58,032 nt of DNA from a virus, in the IMG/VR virus record IMGVR_UViG_3300045253_000042, positions 1-58,032 of that record. The stretch is one strand, 5' to 3'. The translations under genes and the position numbers were made by a program. The notes under the pieces are model-generated. The model searched no databases, was not told where the DNA came from, and saw only the letters and a program-made list of their open reading frames with translations. Below, piece by piece: positions 38,594 through 46,649 of this stretch. The first letter of the stretch is position 1. Every line of letters begins with the position of its first letter.

Positions 38594-41500
38594 TCAGGCT
38601 CGGATGTCGAACACGTCTGGGACCTGGTTGCCGGGCGACTCGGCGCTGTTCACGGCGCCCACGCCGCGGGTCGGTGCGGCCAGCAGCCGATGCCGGACTG
38701 CCTGCACGACGCGGCCTAGTGCCGTCGCAGCCGATGCCGGAAACAGGGCCCGAACTGCGGCCTGCACCCGCCTGACCGGGGCCACGGTCACCTTCGGGCT
38801 GGTGGTGACGGCCGGGTTGTTCTCGCGCCCCACCGTGGCAGCAGTGGCCCGTCCAGCCGCAGCCGTAGCCGCCTGGTGGACGGGGCGGCCGGTCATGGTC
38901 TGGGCGGCCCGCACCGTGGCGGACAGGGCGGACTGGCCCAGGTGTCCGAACGTGTACGCGCTGGCCGCCAGGGTCTGCAGCAGATTCTGGACCTGGCTGA
39001 CCGCGGACGCCGCCGGGGTTTGCGTGACCTGCAGAACGCTCGGCACGACCGCCTGCGCCTTGATCGACTCGACGGGGTTCTGGACGATCCGCGACGACCA
39101 GCCGACGCCCGTCGCGGACAGGCGCTTGCTGGGGGCCTGCGTGATCGTCCCCAGCGCGACGACGGCGGCGTTGGTGAGCTTGCGGATCGGGGCCTGCACC
39201 ACGGTCACGGACTGCAGCCGGGCAGTGGACTGGGCCAGCAGCTTCGTCGTCGTCTCCACCGCGCGCGCCGTCGCTGTCAGCGCCCGCTGCCCCTGCACGG
39301 CGAGCGGGGCCTGGATGGCGGTGTGGCGCCTGCCGACGGCGTGGGCGAGCTTGCGGGCCGGCGCCTCGATCGCCGCCACGACGTTGACCTGCCCGGCGCC
39401 CTGGTTCTGCACCGACCGAGCCACGGTGGTCGCGATCCTGCGAGTCCACGCCACCGCCTGGCTCGAGGCGGCGACCAACACCGGGTGGACGGGCAGCACC
39501 GAGGTGACACGGGCGCCGAGGGTCTTGGTGGAGGCGATCGAGATGGACGCCAGATCGACGTAGAACTTCTGCCCCGCGACCGAGGTGTCGGTGGCGAACA
39601 GTGCGACGGTGTGCAGCGTCGACGTGGCGACGAACGAGAAGTTCAGCTGCTCCCACACGTTGTGCCGCGAGCTCGGGTTGGAGAACAGGAACAGGCCGTC
39701 GGTGAAGAACTGCACCGGCGGCAGCCCGGTCGGCATGTACACCCATATCGAGATGTTCATGACGTTGCCGGGGGTGGCCGGGAAGTCCAGCAGCGTCTCG
39801 GAGACCAGGAACGAGGAGCCGGTCACCGACGCGAGGGTGACCTGCATCGACCGGAAGCCGTCCTTGGCCTGGTCGGTGGTGTTCGCCAGGACCGGCAGCG
39901 GCACCCCGGCCGTGTACCAGGCGCCGACGGAGCCGTCCTCGAACGACTGCGACGCGGCCGACAGGAACGGCGCCGAGCTGGGCTGCTGCACCCGCAGCCT
40001 GGCGAGCATCGCGTTCTTCTTCGCGATCGCCACCGTGCTCACACCGGTCGACAGCTGCTGGAAGAACGACGCCCCGCCGGACGGCTGCGGCGGTGGGGTC
40101 CGCCAGTAGGCGGCGGACTGCGGCATCAGCCACACGACCGCGTTCGCGGCGTGGGGGAAGGCGAGGGCGGGGACGTGCAGGGTGGCGGGCCCGGACGCTG
40201 TCTGCGTGGTCCCGGATGTTAGGCCAACCGTCTCGGGGTGCGCGCCGTGCGGGTCGATGGTGATGACGGCGCCGTTGGCGATCGAGTGGTCCGTCGGCTG
40301 CGGGGGGCTCGAGACCTTCCCCGGGATGTCGTTGACGACGATCGACGTCGCCCCGGCCAGGGTGGCGCCGGCCAGGTTCGTGTCGAGCAGGTTGTGGTTG
40401 TGGTCGAACCAGGCGATCGACAGCGCCGGGTTCCCGAGGCTGTTGTTCGCGGCGACCCCGGCCTGCATGTGCGGCAGATGCCCGCCCGCCCCGGTGTCGG
40501 GGGGGTTCGCGGCGACGCTGGTGCCGAACTCCTCGACCGTCCACGGCTTACCCAGGTGCGCCGCGTACGCCGCGGTGTTGGCCCAGATGGACAGGTTCGC
40601 GTACGGGTCGGAGCCGACGTAGTCGACGTTCGGGGTGGTGGAGATCCACGTGTCGCAGAACGCTGTCGTGTTGTTGAAGAACAGGCCGGTCATGATCGGC
40701 CCGAACGCGATCGGGTGCGCCCGGTTCGCGTTGACCATCGGCTTGAGCTTCGTCATGAGGACGATCAGCTCGGCCTTGTGCTGCGCCGCCGTGTAGCTGA
40801 CCCCGTTGTTGTCGGGCTCGTGGACGAGGCAGCCCTTCATCTGGTCGAGGTCCTGCACCGCCCCGAAGTAGTTCGCGAGGAACGCGAGCGCGTTGTTCTG
40901 CGCGACCGCACCGTTGTCGCCGCGCAGGTCCGCGCGGCCCCACACCTGGTTCCCGCCGGTGTACGTGCCGGCGCCGTCGACCATGGTGCTGCTCGCCGAG
41001 TACGTGATCGGGGTGCCGGCCGCGACCGCGGCGACGTCCGACGGGGTGTAGCAGCGGACCCGCTTCGCCGGCGGCGTCGGCGTCAGCTCCGGGTACCCGG
41101 GCTGCGACGTGCCGTACGTGACTGCGGCGGTCGGCAACGTCGTGATCACCGTGGTGTGCGTGCCGTCGTTCCCGAACACGATCGGCCCGGTCAGGTGCTT
41201 GCCGCTGGCGTCGACGATCTCCGACAGGGTGATCGTGCCGAGGCGCGGGTACGACCCGGTCGCACCTGAGCCGGGCGCGTCCTGGAACGACGTCACCGCG
41301 AGGCGCGCACCGGAGGCGAGGGTGACCTGGTCGTTGTACGCCGACAGGACACCCTCGGCCTGGTACGCCTCGGTGAAGCCGCCCGACAGCGGGATGGTGC
41401 CGTTGTTGACGAAGATCACGTTGTTGATTGACCGGACACCGTTCCACGGGCCGCGGCCGTCGCCCATCACGTGCCCAGAGATGGCCCGGCCACCGTCGGA

Positions 41501-42301
41501 CTGGATGGTGCAGTTGCTGATCTGCCCGTAGCACGCCTTGCTGTCGAGGCCGCCGGAGTCGGAGTTGTGCCCGAGCAGGCAGTTGTCGATGAAGAAGTAC
41601 TCGCAGTCCGACTCGAACAGGCAGGCGTCGCCCTGCCGGAACCCGGTCGTCGCCGAGCTCACGAATCCTGTGACGGTGGAGTTCGTGAGCCGCGCGTTCA
41701 GGCCCGGCACCCACAGCGACCGGGTCGCCGGCGGGCTGGCGCCCTGGAACTGGAAGACGTGCAGGCCGACCGGGTTCAGGTTCGGGCCGCCGCCGATCAG
41801 CACACAGTTGTCGACGTCGATGCTGTGGTAGCCCTCGATCGCCACCGCGAGGCCGGTGCAGAACAGGCCCCGGCAGATGACCTTGCTGGCCGGGTTGGTG
41901 CCCTGCCCGGTCGTGAGCTTCATCAGGCCTTGGCTGGTGAAGCCGTTGATCGTGACGGTGCACGTCGCGGTGTCGTTGATCGCAACCAGCGGGCCCGTGG
42001 TCGCCGACGTCGTGATGTACGTGTAGTTGCCGCCGGTGGGGCCGCTGGGGCCGCGGCCCACCCCGTAGGGGCCGAAGTTGATCGGCGCCCCGCCGCCCGC
42101 GCCCACCACGGTCAGGGCGGTGCAGTCCGCGGACGCGGTGAGCAGGCCCGCGTTGCCGCCGCCGTCCACCAGGTTGCACGCCGACAGGTCGACGGTGACG
42201 ACGCCGTGGCAGGTGCTGCGCGCGTTCGGCATCGTGAACGTGCCGGACGGCGCCGTGTACGTGGCGTTGGTCAGGACGCCCGGGATGCCGAGGACCGTCA
42301 C
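38594..42301 (-). CDS. Giant multidomain adsorption protein: beta-helix, GH-like domain, repeats
   Basis: The 1235-residue protein has four regions. Residues 1-400 form a beta-helix pattern as in pectate-lyase-like tailspikes (GYHSIDVDNCVLIGGG, CEYFFIDNCLLGHNSDSGG, GQISNCTIQSDGGRAISGH). Residues 415-645 form a TIM-barrel glycoside-hydrolase-like domain with Glu495 (CLVHEPDNNG) and Glu590/591 (LGKPWTVEEFG). Residues about 785-935 look like a carbohydrate-binding domain (SFEDGSVGAWYTAG). Residues about 950-1235 hold repeats like those of the 1188-residue protein (VQNPVESIKAQAVV is nearly shared). It likely binds and cuts a surface polysaccharide. Starts at GTG 42301 behind GGGAGG. Confidence 0.72.
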   Translation of the reverse strand: MTVLGIPGVLTNATYTAPSGTFTMPNARSTCHGVVTVDLSACNLVDGGGNAGLLTASADCTALTVVGAGGGAPINFGPYGVGRGPSGPTGGNYTYITTSATTGPLVAINDTATCTVTINGFTSQGLMKLTTGQGTNPASKVICRGLFCTGLAVAIEGYHSIDVDNCVLIGGGPNLNPVGLHVFQFQGASPPATRSLWVPGLNARLTNSTVTGFVSSATTGFRQGDACLFESDCEYFFIDNCLLGHNSDSGGLDSKACYGQISNCTIQSDGGRAISGHVMGDGRGPWNGVRSINNVIFVNNGTIPLSGGFTEAYQAEGVLSAYNDQVTLASGARLAVTSFQDAPGSGATGSYPRLGTITLSEIVDASGKHLTGPIVFGNDGTHTTVITTLPTAAVTYGTSQPGYPELTPTPPAKRVRCYTPSDVAAVAAGTPITYSASSTMVDGAGTYTGGNQVWGRADLRGDNGAVAQNNALAFLANYFGAVQDLDQMKGCLVHEPDNNGVSYTAAQHKAELIVLMTKLKPMVNANRAHPIAFGPIMTGLFFNNTTAFCDTWISTTPNVDYVGSDPYANLSIWANTAAYAAHLGKPWTVEEFGTSVAANPPDTGAGGHLPHMQAGVAANNSLGNPALSIAWFDHNHNLLDTNLAGATLAGATSIVVNDIPGKVSSPPQPTDHSIANGAVITIDPHGAHPETVGLTSGTTQTASGPATLHVPALAFPHAANAVVWLMPQSAAYWRTPPPQPSGGASFFQQLSTGVSTVAIAKKNAMLARLRVQQPSSAPFLSAASQSFEDGSVGAWYTAGVPLPVLANTTDQAKDGFRSMQVTLASVTGSSFLVSETLLDFPATPGNVMNISIWVYMPTGLPPVQFFTDGLFLFSNPSSRHNVWEQLNFSFVATSTLHTVALFATDTSVAGQKFYVDLASISIASTKTLGARVTSVLPVHPVLVAASSQAVAWTRRIATTVARSVQNQGAGQVNVVAAIEAPARKLAHAVGRRHTAIQAPLAVQGQRALTATARAVETTTKLLAQSTARLQSVTVVQAPIRKLTNAAVVALGTITQAPSKRLSATGVGWSSRIVQNPVESIKAQAVVPSVLQVTQTPAASAVSQVQNLLQTLAASAYTFGHLGQSALSATVRAAQTMTGRPVHQAATAAAGRATAATVGRENNPAVTTSPKVTVAPVRRVQAAVRALFPASAATALGRVVQAVRHRLLAAPTRGVGAVNSAESPGNQVPDVFDIRA

Positions 42302-42323
42302 GGCGCCTCCCGGTCAGGACGTG

Positions 42324-42360
42324 GCGACCGGGCCGCCCTTCCCCTCGACGGCCCGGTCGC
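42324..42360 (-). terminator. Hairpin upstream of giant adsorption gene
   Basis: GCGACCGGGCCG (42324-42335) and CGGCCCGGTCGC (42349-42360) are a perfect 12-base inverted repeat with a 13-base loop, six bases after the TAG of the 164-residue gene and before the giant gene. It would separate accessory from virion transcripts unless read through. Confidence 0.65.
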
Positions 42361-42366
42361 GTCCGT

Positions 42367-42861
42367 CTACTCGTCCCGGCCGTAGGCCTGGTCGCGGGCC
42401 CGACGCAGCACCCGGATGAGCCTGTTGATGCCTTCGCGGTCCAACGTCGCGAACAGGCCACGCCCGAGGTCGGACGCCTTCACCAACGGGTCGACCAGCA
42501 GCGACGCTTCCTCCGGGATGTCGGCGTCGGTACGCGCCGCCCCGGTCGGTTCTGCCCCGCCGTCGTAGCCGCGACCGAACACGACCGCGTACCACAGGTC
42601 ACGCCACGCGGTCCGCACCCATAGGGCCTCGAAGCCGTCGAACGCCCACGAGCTGACCACCATGCCGGGCACGATCCGTTCCCGCCACGGGATGCTGGGC
42701 CGGCGCCACATGTCGACCAGGTCGCCGAGGTCGGCCGGGTCGTCCGGTGTCTGCGGGTCCCGCATCAGCGTGGCCAGCTGCACGTGCCCGCTCGGCTGTG
42801 GCGACCACTGCAGTTCAGCATCGAACACGCCGACGCTGTCGTAGATCCTCTCCTTGGGCAT
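42367..42861 (-). CDS. Hypothetical protein, 164 aa
   Basis: I choose the ATG at 42861 (MPKERIYDSVGVFDAELQWS) with GGAGGTG seven bases upstream. The first half contains GHVQLATLMRDPQT and SSWAFDGFEALWVRTAWRDL; the C-terminus is a helix rich in arginine (GINRLIRVLRRARDQAYG). Neither membrane segment nor cysteine cluster is present. It sits among virion genes bracketed by two hairpins; no function recognised. Confidence 0.65.
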   Translation of the reverse strand: MPKERIYDSVGVFDAELQWSPQPSGHVQLATLMRDPQTPDDPADLGDLVDMWRRPSIPWRERIVPGMVVSSWAFDGFEALWVRTAWRDLWYAVVFGRGYDGGAEPTGAARTDADIPEEASLLVDPLVKASDLGRGLFATLDREGINRLIRVLRRARDQAYGRDE

Positions 42862-42869
42862 CACGCCCA

Positions 42870-42884
42870 CCTCCATCACGGAGG
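42870..42884 (-). promoter_or_regulatory. Hairpin that can mask a ribosome-binding site
   Basis: On the minus strand CCTCC GTGAT GGAGG forms a five-base stem in which GGAGG is the Shine-Dalgarno of the 164-residue gene. Translation may depend on unfolding by ribosomes or another factor. The stem is short, so the effect may be mild. Confidence 0.35.
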
Positions 42885-42917
42885 AGCCGCCCTGCGAATG
42901 GGGCGGACGTACGTGAA

Positions 42918-42941
42918 GGCCCGACCCCGAAGGGCCGGGCC
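42918..42941 (-). terminator. Hairpin after 213-residue virion gene
   Basis: GGCCCG (42918-42923) and CGGGCC (42936-42941) pair across a 12-base loop; an alternative pairing uses GGGCC at 42932-42936. It lies just after the stop of the gene at 42948-43589. The stem is shorter than the other terminators here, so confidence is limited. Confidence 0.4.
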
Positions 42942-42947
42942 AACGTC

Positions 42948-43589
42948 CTACTGGAACTGCACCTGCGCCGTCGACTGCAGCGTGTTCCCGGAGCTCAGGT
43001 TGATGACGGCGAAGTCGAAGTGCGCGAGCAGCGTCCCACCGGTGATCGCCGACGCACCCGGGATGTTCCCCGCCGTCACCACATCCGACGCCGCGATCGT
43101 CGCGATCGCCGCCGACCCGTTCTGGCCGCGCGTCACCGTCAGCGACGTCGACCCGGACCCGGCCGTCACCTGCAGGACCTCGGTGCGGATCTGGATGTAG
43201 GTGTTGTTCGCCGGCGTGAACGATGCACCGGAGGTGAACGTGGTCGCCGAGCTAGAGCCGATGATCGCCCCGGAGGCGACGGTGGTGGAGAACGGCTTCG
43301 TCGTCGAGTCGAGCAGCGCGACCTCGGTGACGGCGCGGGTGCCCGACGCGGTCAGGGTGGCGACGACCTGGTAGGTGTCGTTCGCCGTCGACGTGGTGAC
43401 GACGGAGCTGGTGCCGGTCTGGCGGGCCTCGGCGGTCTCCGCGAACAGGGCGATGTCGGAGACGGCGGCGGTGAACTGGGCTGAGGGGACGCCCCAGTTC
43501 ATGACCTTCGGCTCGGCCTGCGTGGGTGTGGCGCCGACCATGCGACCGGACAGGACGTCGCGGCCCTTGGACGTGATGACGGATGCCAT
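42948..43589 (-). CDS. Virion or fibre-type protein, 213 aa
   Basis: ATG at 43589 (MASVITSKGRDVLSGRMVG) with AAGGGGAAA upstream. The protein is beta-rich and serine/threonine rich (ANDTYQVVATLTASGTRAVT, EVALLDSTTKPFSTTVASGA, LTVTRGQNGSAAIATIAASD), like phage tail-fibre or tail-associated shafts that start with a short adaptor helix. Other features (ALFAETAEARQTG) resemble fibre N-terminal parts. A virion role is inferred from composition and neighbours. Confidence 0.62.
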   Translation of the reverse strand: MASVITSKGRDVLSGRMVGATPTQAEPKVMNWGVPSAQFTAAVSDIALFAETAEARQTGTSSVVTTSTANDTYQVVATLTASGTRAVTEVALLDSTTKPFSTTVASGAIIGSSSATTFTSGASFTPANNTYIQIRTEVLQVTAGSGSTSLTVTRGQNGSAAIATIAASDVVTAGNIPGASAITGGTLLAHFDFAVINLSSGNTLQSTAQVQFQ

Positions 43590-43632
43590 GACGGTTTCCC
43601 CTTGCTCGGTCGGACAGGACGGGGCGGTGCGG

Positions 43633-43656
43633 CACGCCGGCAAGGGGTCCGGCGTG
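43633..43656 (-). terminator. Hairpin after basic-tailed small gene
   Basis: CACGCCGG (43633-43640), loop CAAGGGGT, CCGGCGTG (43649-43656) form a perfect eight-base stem five bases beyond the stop of the gene at 43662. It may end the accessory transcript before the fibre genes. Confidence 0.5.
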
Positions 43657-43661
43657 GTGGT

Positions 43662-43946
43662 TCAGCGCTTGCGGGCGGTGGCCTTCTTCGCCGCGGCTGG
43701 CTTGCTCGAGCGCTTCGCTGCGGCCTTGCTGAGGGCGATGGCCTGCAGGTTCAGGAGCGCTTCGCCGAGCGACTTCCACGCCTCGGCTGCCTGCTCGAGC
43801 GCTTCTCGCGAGGCGCGCACCTGGGCGATGACCTCGGCGGTGCCGCGCGGGGACTGCTCATCCGACGGCTTCGGGGTGGCCGCGTCGATCAGGCCCGCGA
43901 CGTCGGCAGTCAGGCGCTGCAGGGTGGGGGCGAGGTCAGCGAGCAT
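43662..43946 (-). CDS. Helical protein with basic lysine/alanine tail, 94 aa
   Basis: Residues 1-70 are helical (LADLAPTLQRLTADVAGLID, then AQVRASREALEQAAEAWKSL). Residues 73-94 form a basic lysine/alanine tail (KRSSKPAAAKKATARKR) like that of the head protein at 24396-24794. This suggests DNA or RNA contact. No partner is known. Confidence 0.65.
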   Translation of the reverse strand: MLADLAPTLQRLTADVAGLIDAATPKPSDEQSPRGTAEVIAQVRASREALEQAAEAWKSLGEALLNLQAIALSKAAAKRSSKPAAAKKATARKR

Positions 43947-43949
43947 GGC

Positions 43950-44270
43950 TCAGTCCTCCAGCTGGTCGGCGAGGCGGTCCGCGACGTGCGCGTTCCACCG
44001 GTTCACGCGGCGGTGGGCGCGTGGCAGCAGCACCGACTTCCACCACAGCATGCGCAGCGGGTTGGGGTGCCAGAAGTCGACGATGCCCAGGTCGTAGCGG
44101 CCGCGGCAGCCGGTCGTGGTGCAGCGGTGGTCGCAGGCCGGGACGCAGGAGTGGGCGTCGGGCAGGTACGGGGTGCCGTCGTCGCGCACGCTCGCGGTCG
44201 GGCCGAGCTGGCAGTACAGGACGGCGGCGTGCCAGTTCCCGGGCTTCTCCGGTGCGGTCGAGTGCGTCAC
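43950..44270 (-). CDS. Small Cys/His-rich protein, 106 aa
   Basis: The sequence holds CVPACDHRCTTTGC, four cysteines and a histidine in 14 residues, which could bind zinc, after a beta-rich start (NWHAAVLYCQLGPTASV). The C-terminus is basic and helical (VLLPRAHRRVNRWNAHVADR). The GTG at 44270 overlaps the stop of the gene upstream. It belongs to a run of putative zinc-binding mini-proteins. Function unknown. Confidence 0.65.
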   Translation of the reverse strand: MTHSTAPEKPGNWHAAVLYCQLGPTASVRDDGTPYLPDAHSCVPACDHRCTTTGCRGRYDLGIVDFWHPNPLRMLWWKSVLLPRAHRRVNRWNAHVADRLADQLED

Positions 44271-44452
44271 AGCGAGTTCGCCTTCGCTCGCCGGGCCTGC
44301 TCGCGTGTGATCGACGTCGTGAGCTTGCGGGCGAGCCTGTCGACCTGGGCGTCGCTGAGCCCGTTGATCGCCTGGTCAAGCAGCGTACCCAGCGCGTCAG
44401 GGTCGAGTTCGGGCTTGATCGTGACGATGAGCTCGGTGGGCAGCGCTGCCAT
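44267..44452 (-). CDS. Small alpha/beta protein, 61 aa
   Basis: ATG at 44452 (MAALPTELIVTIKPELDPDA) follows the repeated leader element. The rest is helical (LGTLLDQAINGLSDAQVDRL, ARKLTTSITREQARRAK). No domain recognised. The stop overlaps the start of the Cys/His-rich gene (GTGA). Confidence 0.62.
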   Translation of the reverse strand: MAALPTELIVTIKPELDPDALGTLLDQAINGLSDAQVDRLARKLTTSITREQARRAKANSL

Positions 44453-44458
44453 GTCTCG

Positions 44459-44473
44459 CTCCAAGGGGGTGAG
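44459..44473 (-). promoter_or_regulatory. Repeated ribosome-binding leader, copy 3
   Basis: The minus strand reads CTCACCCCCTTGGAG, one C longer than the other two copies, six bases before the ATG at 44452. CGCTC/GAGCG around it pairs into a five-base stem. Confidence 0.45.
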
Positions 44474-44477
44474 CGGG

Positions 44478-44867
44478 TCAGGTGAACTTCAGTTCGTGGC
44501 CTTTCGGGCACTTCTTGGTCCGGCGGTCCTGCACGTACGCCGAGCAGACCTGGCACTTGGACCGGTCACACATCGGGCAGTCCAGCAGCCACACCGCGAC
44601 CGCGCCGTCCACGGCGGGTGGGATGTAGCGCAGCGGCACACCGTTCTCGCACACGTGGCAGCGCCCGACCGCGGCCGGCTTCGGCGCCACGACGGGCAGC
44701 GGCGGGGGCAGTTCGATCGGGACGGCGGGTGGGCCGGTGATCGCGAGGCGCTCGTCGAGGAGCTCGTCGATGGTGTCCCACACCTTGTCGAGGCCGATGA
44801 TCGTGCCGGAGTGCAGGGCGAGGCGGCAGTCGGCGAGGCGATGGTCGATCAGCTTCAGGCGCGACAC
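44478..44867 (-). CDS. Double zinc-ribbon-like protein, 129 aa
   Basis: I choose GTG 44867 with GGAGGTG upstream. The N-terminal half is helical (ALHSGTIIGLDKVWDTIDEL) and followed by a proline-rich linker. The C-terminal half has GRCHVCENG, DCPMCDRSKCQVCSAYVQ and KKCPKGHELKF: eight cysteines plus a histidine in pairs typical of zinc ribbons. It may bind nucleic acid. No function recognised. Confidence 0.68.
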   Translation of the reverse strand: MSRLKLIDHRLADCRLALHSGTIIGLDKVWDTIDELLDERLAITGPPAVPIELPPPLPVVAPKPAAVGRCHVCENGVPLRYIPPAVDGAVAVWLLDCPMCDRSKCQVCSAYVQDRRTKKCPKGHELKFT

Positions 44868-44888
44868 GGCACCTCCCCCCGGCAAGGG

Positions 44889-45167
44889 TCAGAGCTGGAC
44901 GGTGGCCCCTGCGTCGTACAGGCGGGCGTACTCCAGCCACGAGTCGCCGATGCCGTGCAAGCGTTCGGCGCGCACCGGATTCGTCTCGGCGTGGGCCTCG
45001 GCCGCGAGCAGCAGCCGGGCCGCGTTGGCCATCGCCTCGTCCGAGGTGGGGGCGCCCGGCGGGTCGGCCACGGCCACCTCCCCGGGCATGCGGAAGGCCC
45101 CGGTCCCGATGTCCGGGCACGCGAGGCCTGCGGGGTGAATGTCACACGACTGGGCGTGCGGCGTCAA
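44889..45167 (-). CDS. Hypothetical protein, 92 aa, probable TTG start
   Basis: The best start is TTG 45167, which forms a TTGA overlap with the upstream stop; an internal ATG (MPGEVAVADPPG) at residue 27 is the alternative. The N-terminus has CDIHPAGLACPDIG, the rest a helix (SDEAMANAARLLLAAEAHAE, then RLHGIGDSWLEYARLYDAG). No function known. Confidence 0.5.
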   Translation of the reverse strand: MTPHAQSCDIHPAGLACPDIGTGAFRMPGEVAVADPPGAPTSDEAMANAARLLLAAEAHAETNPVRAERLHGIGDSWLEYARLYDAGATVQL

Positions 45168-45394
45168 CTACCGCGCGTCCGGGACGTGCGCGTGTCGGCC
45201 GCGGCGGCGGCGGCGGCGCGGTTCAGTTCGGCGAGGCTGTACAGGGTGCAGCGGTGCTGATCGCGGCCGTGGCGGGCAATCTTGCCGCGGTACGCCCAGT
45301 TGCGGATCTGGCCGGGGGTGATGGTGCGTCCGCCCACCGATAGGAAGGCTGCGCCGGTGTAGGCGTCGACGAGGTCGCGGGGGCGGTCAGCCAT
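45164..45394 (-). CDS. Small HTH (MerR/excisionase-like) DNA-binding protein, 76 aa
   Basis: ATG at 45394 overlaps the upstream gene by eight bases. The sequence DAYTGAAFLSVGGRTITPGQ followed by IRNWAYRGKIARHGRDQH and CTLYSLAELN has the order of helix-turn-helix plus wing in MerR-like or phage excisionase-like domains (helix, IRNWAxRGKI, strand, YxLxEL). It may be a regulator or the excisionase that partners the tyrosine integrase, although it lies far from int. Function inferred. Confidence 0.65.
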   Translation of the reverse strand: MADRPRDLVDAYTGAAFLSVGGRTITPGQIRNWAYRGKIARHGRDQHRCTLYSLAELNRAAAAAAADTRTSRTRGS

Positions 45395-45974
45395 CGCGTA
45401 GCTGGCGCTCCTCCTCGGCCGCGTAGGCATCGAGCAGGCGCGCCTCGTTCTCGGCGTCGATGTTCCCGATGGTCATCTCGGGTCCGAAGCCGACGCCCAT
45501 GCGGTGCTGGTAGGGCGGGACGCTGGTGTCGTTGTCCGGTTCGTGGGGGCCGTCGTCGGGCTCGCGCAGGATCCCCCAGGCCAGATCCGGCGCGTCGGGG
45601 AGCGCGCTCAGCAGACGGTTGAGTTGGTCGGCGATCATCTCCATCCGGCCGCCGAGGCTCGCCTCGTACTGCCGCCGAGCGGTGGTGACCAGCCCGGCCT
45701 GCGACGCGACCGCTAGCCAGCGCAGGCCAGCGTCGGTGGCGGTGGTCGTCAGCGAACGCCAGTATTCGGACGCCGTCTGCGTAGACGCGGCGTGCCCGTC
45801 CCAGCCCTCCAGCAGCCGCAGCTCGATGAGTGTCTCCGGGTCGCGCACCACGGGCTCGTCCCACGGCGGCGCCCACCGCATCGAGTCGTCGAGGGCGGCG
45901 TACTCCCCGTCGTACCCGTCGACGTCGAGGACACCGTCGATGGTGGCCAGCAGCTGGTCGACGTCGCGGCTCAC
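45387..45974 (-). CDS. Hypothetical protein, 195 aa
   Basis: GTG at 45974 overlaps the stop of the 45-residue gene (GTGA). The protein has VDQLLATIDGVLDVDGYDGE, ALDDSMRWAPPWDEP, then a helix MEMIADQLNRLLSALPDAPD and an acidic C-terminal helix (DAENEARLLDAYAAEEERQL). No cysteine cluster or signal. No family recognised. Confidence 0.65.
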   Translation of the reverse strand: MSRDVDQLLATIDGVLDVDGYDGEYAALDDSMRWAPPWDEPVVRDPETLIELRLLEGWDGHAASTQTASEYWRSLTTTATDAGLRWLAVASQAGLVTTARRQYEASLGGRMEMIADQLNRLLSALPDAPDLAWGILREPDDGPHEPDNDTSVPPYQHRMGVGFGPEMTIGNIDAENEARLLDAYAAEEERQLRDG

Positions 45975-46108
45975 GACGCGACCGCCATGCCGCAGCGGGT
46001 GCACGTCGACACGGTCCAGCCCGGCTCACCAGTCTCGGGGTCAGGCAGGGTGACCGCGTCCCAGCGGGGATGGGAGCAGCGTAGGACGTGACGCCACAGC
46101 CACCTCAC
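45971..46108 (-). CDS. Mini zinc-finger-like protein, 45 aa
   Basis: A 45-residue frame with GTGA overlaps at both ends (start 46108, stop over 45974). It encodes MRWLWRHVLRCSHPRWDAVT, then TCTRCGMAVAS. The pattern C-x-H before and C-x2-C after a 25-residue spacer suggests a one-metal finger. Function unknown. Confidence 0.65.
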   Translation of the reverse strand: MRWLWRHVLRCSHPRWDAVTLPDPETGEPGWTVSTCTRCGMAVAS

Positions 46109-46272
46109 GGCTGCATCCCGAGGATGCGCGCGATCCGGTCGGAGACGTCACACGCCAAACCTTCGCTCTTACTGGCCTCGCATCCGACGTACCCCCCGAC
46201 CGTCGGGATCGGCCTCCAGCGGCTCGCCTCCAGGACCGCCCGGATCGCGTCGAGCTGCTCTCGCTCAGTCAC
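46105..46272 (-). CDS. Small hypothetical protein, 55 aa
   Basis: GTG 46272 and the stop are both in GTGA overlaps; the longer frame from 46365 is not needed. The sequence has a helix (TEREQLDAIRAVLEASRW) and ends SDRIARILGMQP. No domain recognised. Confidence 0.62.
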   Translation of the reverse strand: MTEREQLDAIRAVLEASRWRPIPTVGGYVGCEASKSEGLACDVSDRIARILGMQP

Positions 46273-46649
46273 AGCGTCCACTCCTGTCGGTAGTCGGGGT
46301 GGTCGGAGTAGACGGCGGCCAGGGCGCGGAGTGTTGCGCAGGGCCAGCCGTGCTCGAACGTGCACGTCTCGCAGTCAGGCACGAGCGCGTGACCGTCGGA
46401 CGGATGCAGCTCGATGATGCGCCGCTTGGCCTCGCACTCGCGCAGCACCCGAGCCGGGTGGTTCCAGGCGATAAACCCGATCGTGGTGTGACGTAGCGGA
46501 TGCTCGCCCTGGGCGATGTGACCCTGAGTCGCGTCGGCGAGTTCGGAGTAGGCGCTGATCAGCCACGGCGACGGGCTAACATCCTCCGCGCCATGAGCGG
46601 CGTCCTCGTCTTCGGCGATGCGAGCCAGCAGGAACTCGGTGATGGTCAT
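46269..46649 (-). CDS. DUF6221-like actinophage protein, 126 aa
   Basis: ATG 46649 makes an ATGA overlap. The protein matches a family frequent in actinophages and Streptomyces: MTITEFLLARIAEDEDAA, then NHPARVLRECEAKRRIIELH and CETCTFEHGWPCATLRALAA, ending AVYSDHPDYRQEW. The three conserved cysteines may bind metal. Its first eight codons are nearly the same as those of the upstream gene (22-base repeat). Function of the family is not known. Confidence 0.8.
   Translation of the reverse strand: MTITEFLLARIAEDEDAAHGAEDVSPSPWLISAYSELADATQGHIAQGEHPLRHTTIGFIAWNHPARVLRECEAKRRIIELHPSDGHALVPDCETCTFEHGWPCATLRALAAVYSDHPDYRQEWTL
46630..46649 (-). repeat. Gene-start repeat, copy 1
   Basis: The 20 bases aggaactcggtgatggtcat (plus strand) encode the MTITEFL start of the DUF6221-like gene. 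They match 46851-46870 with one difference. Confidence 0.8.
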
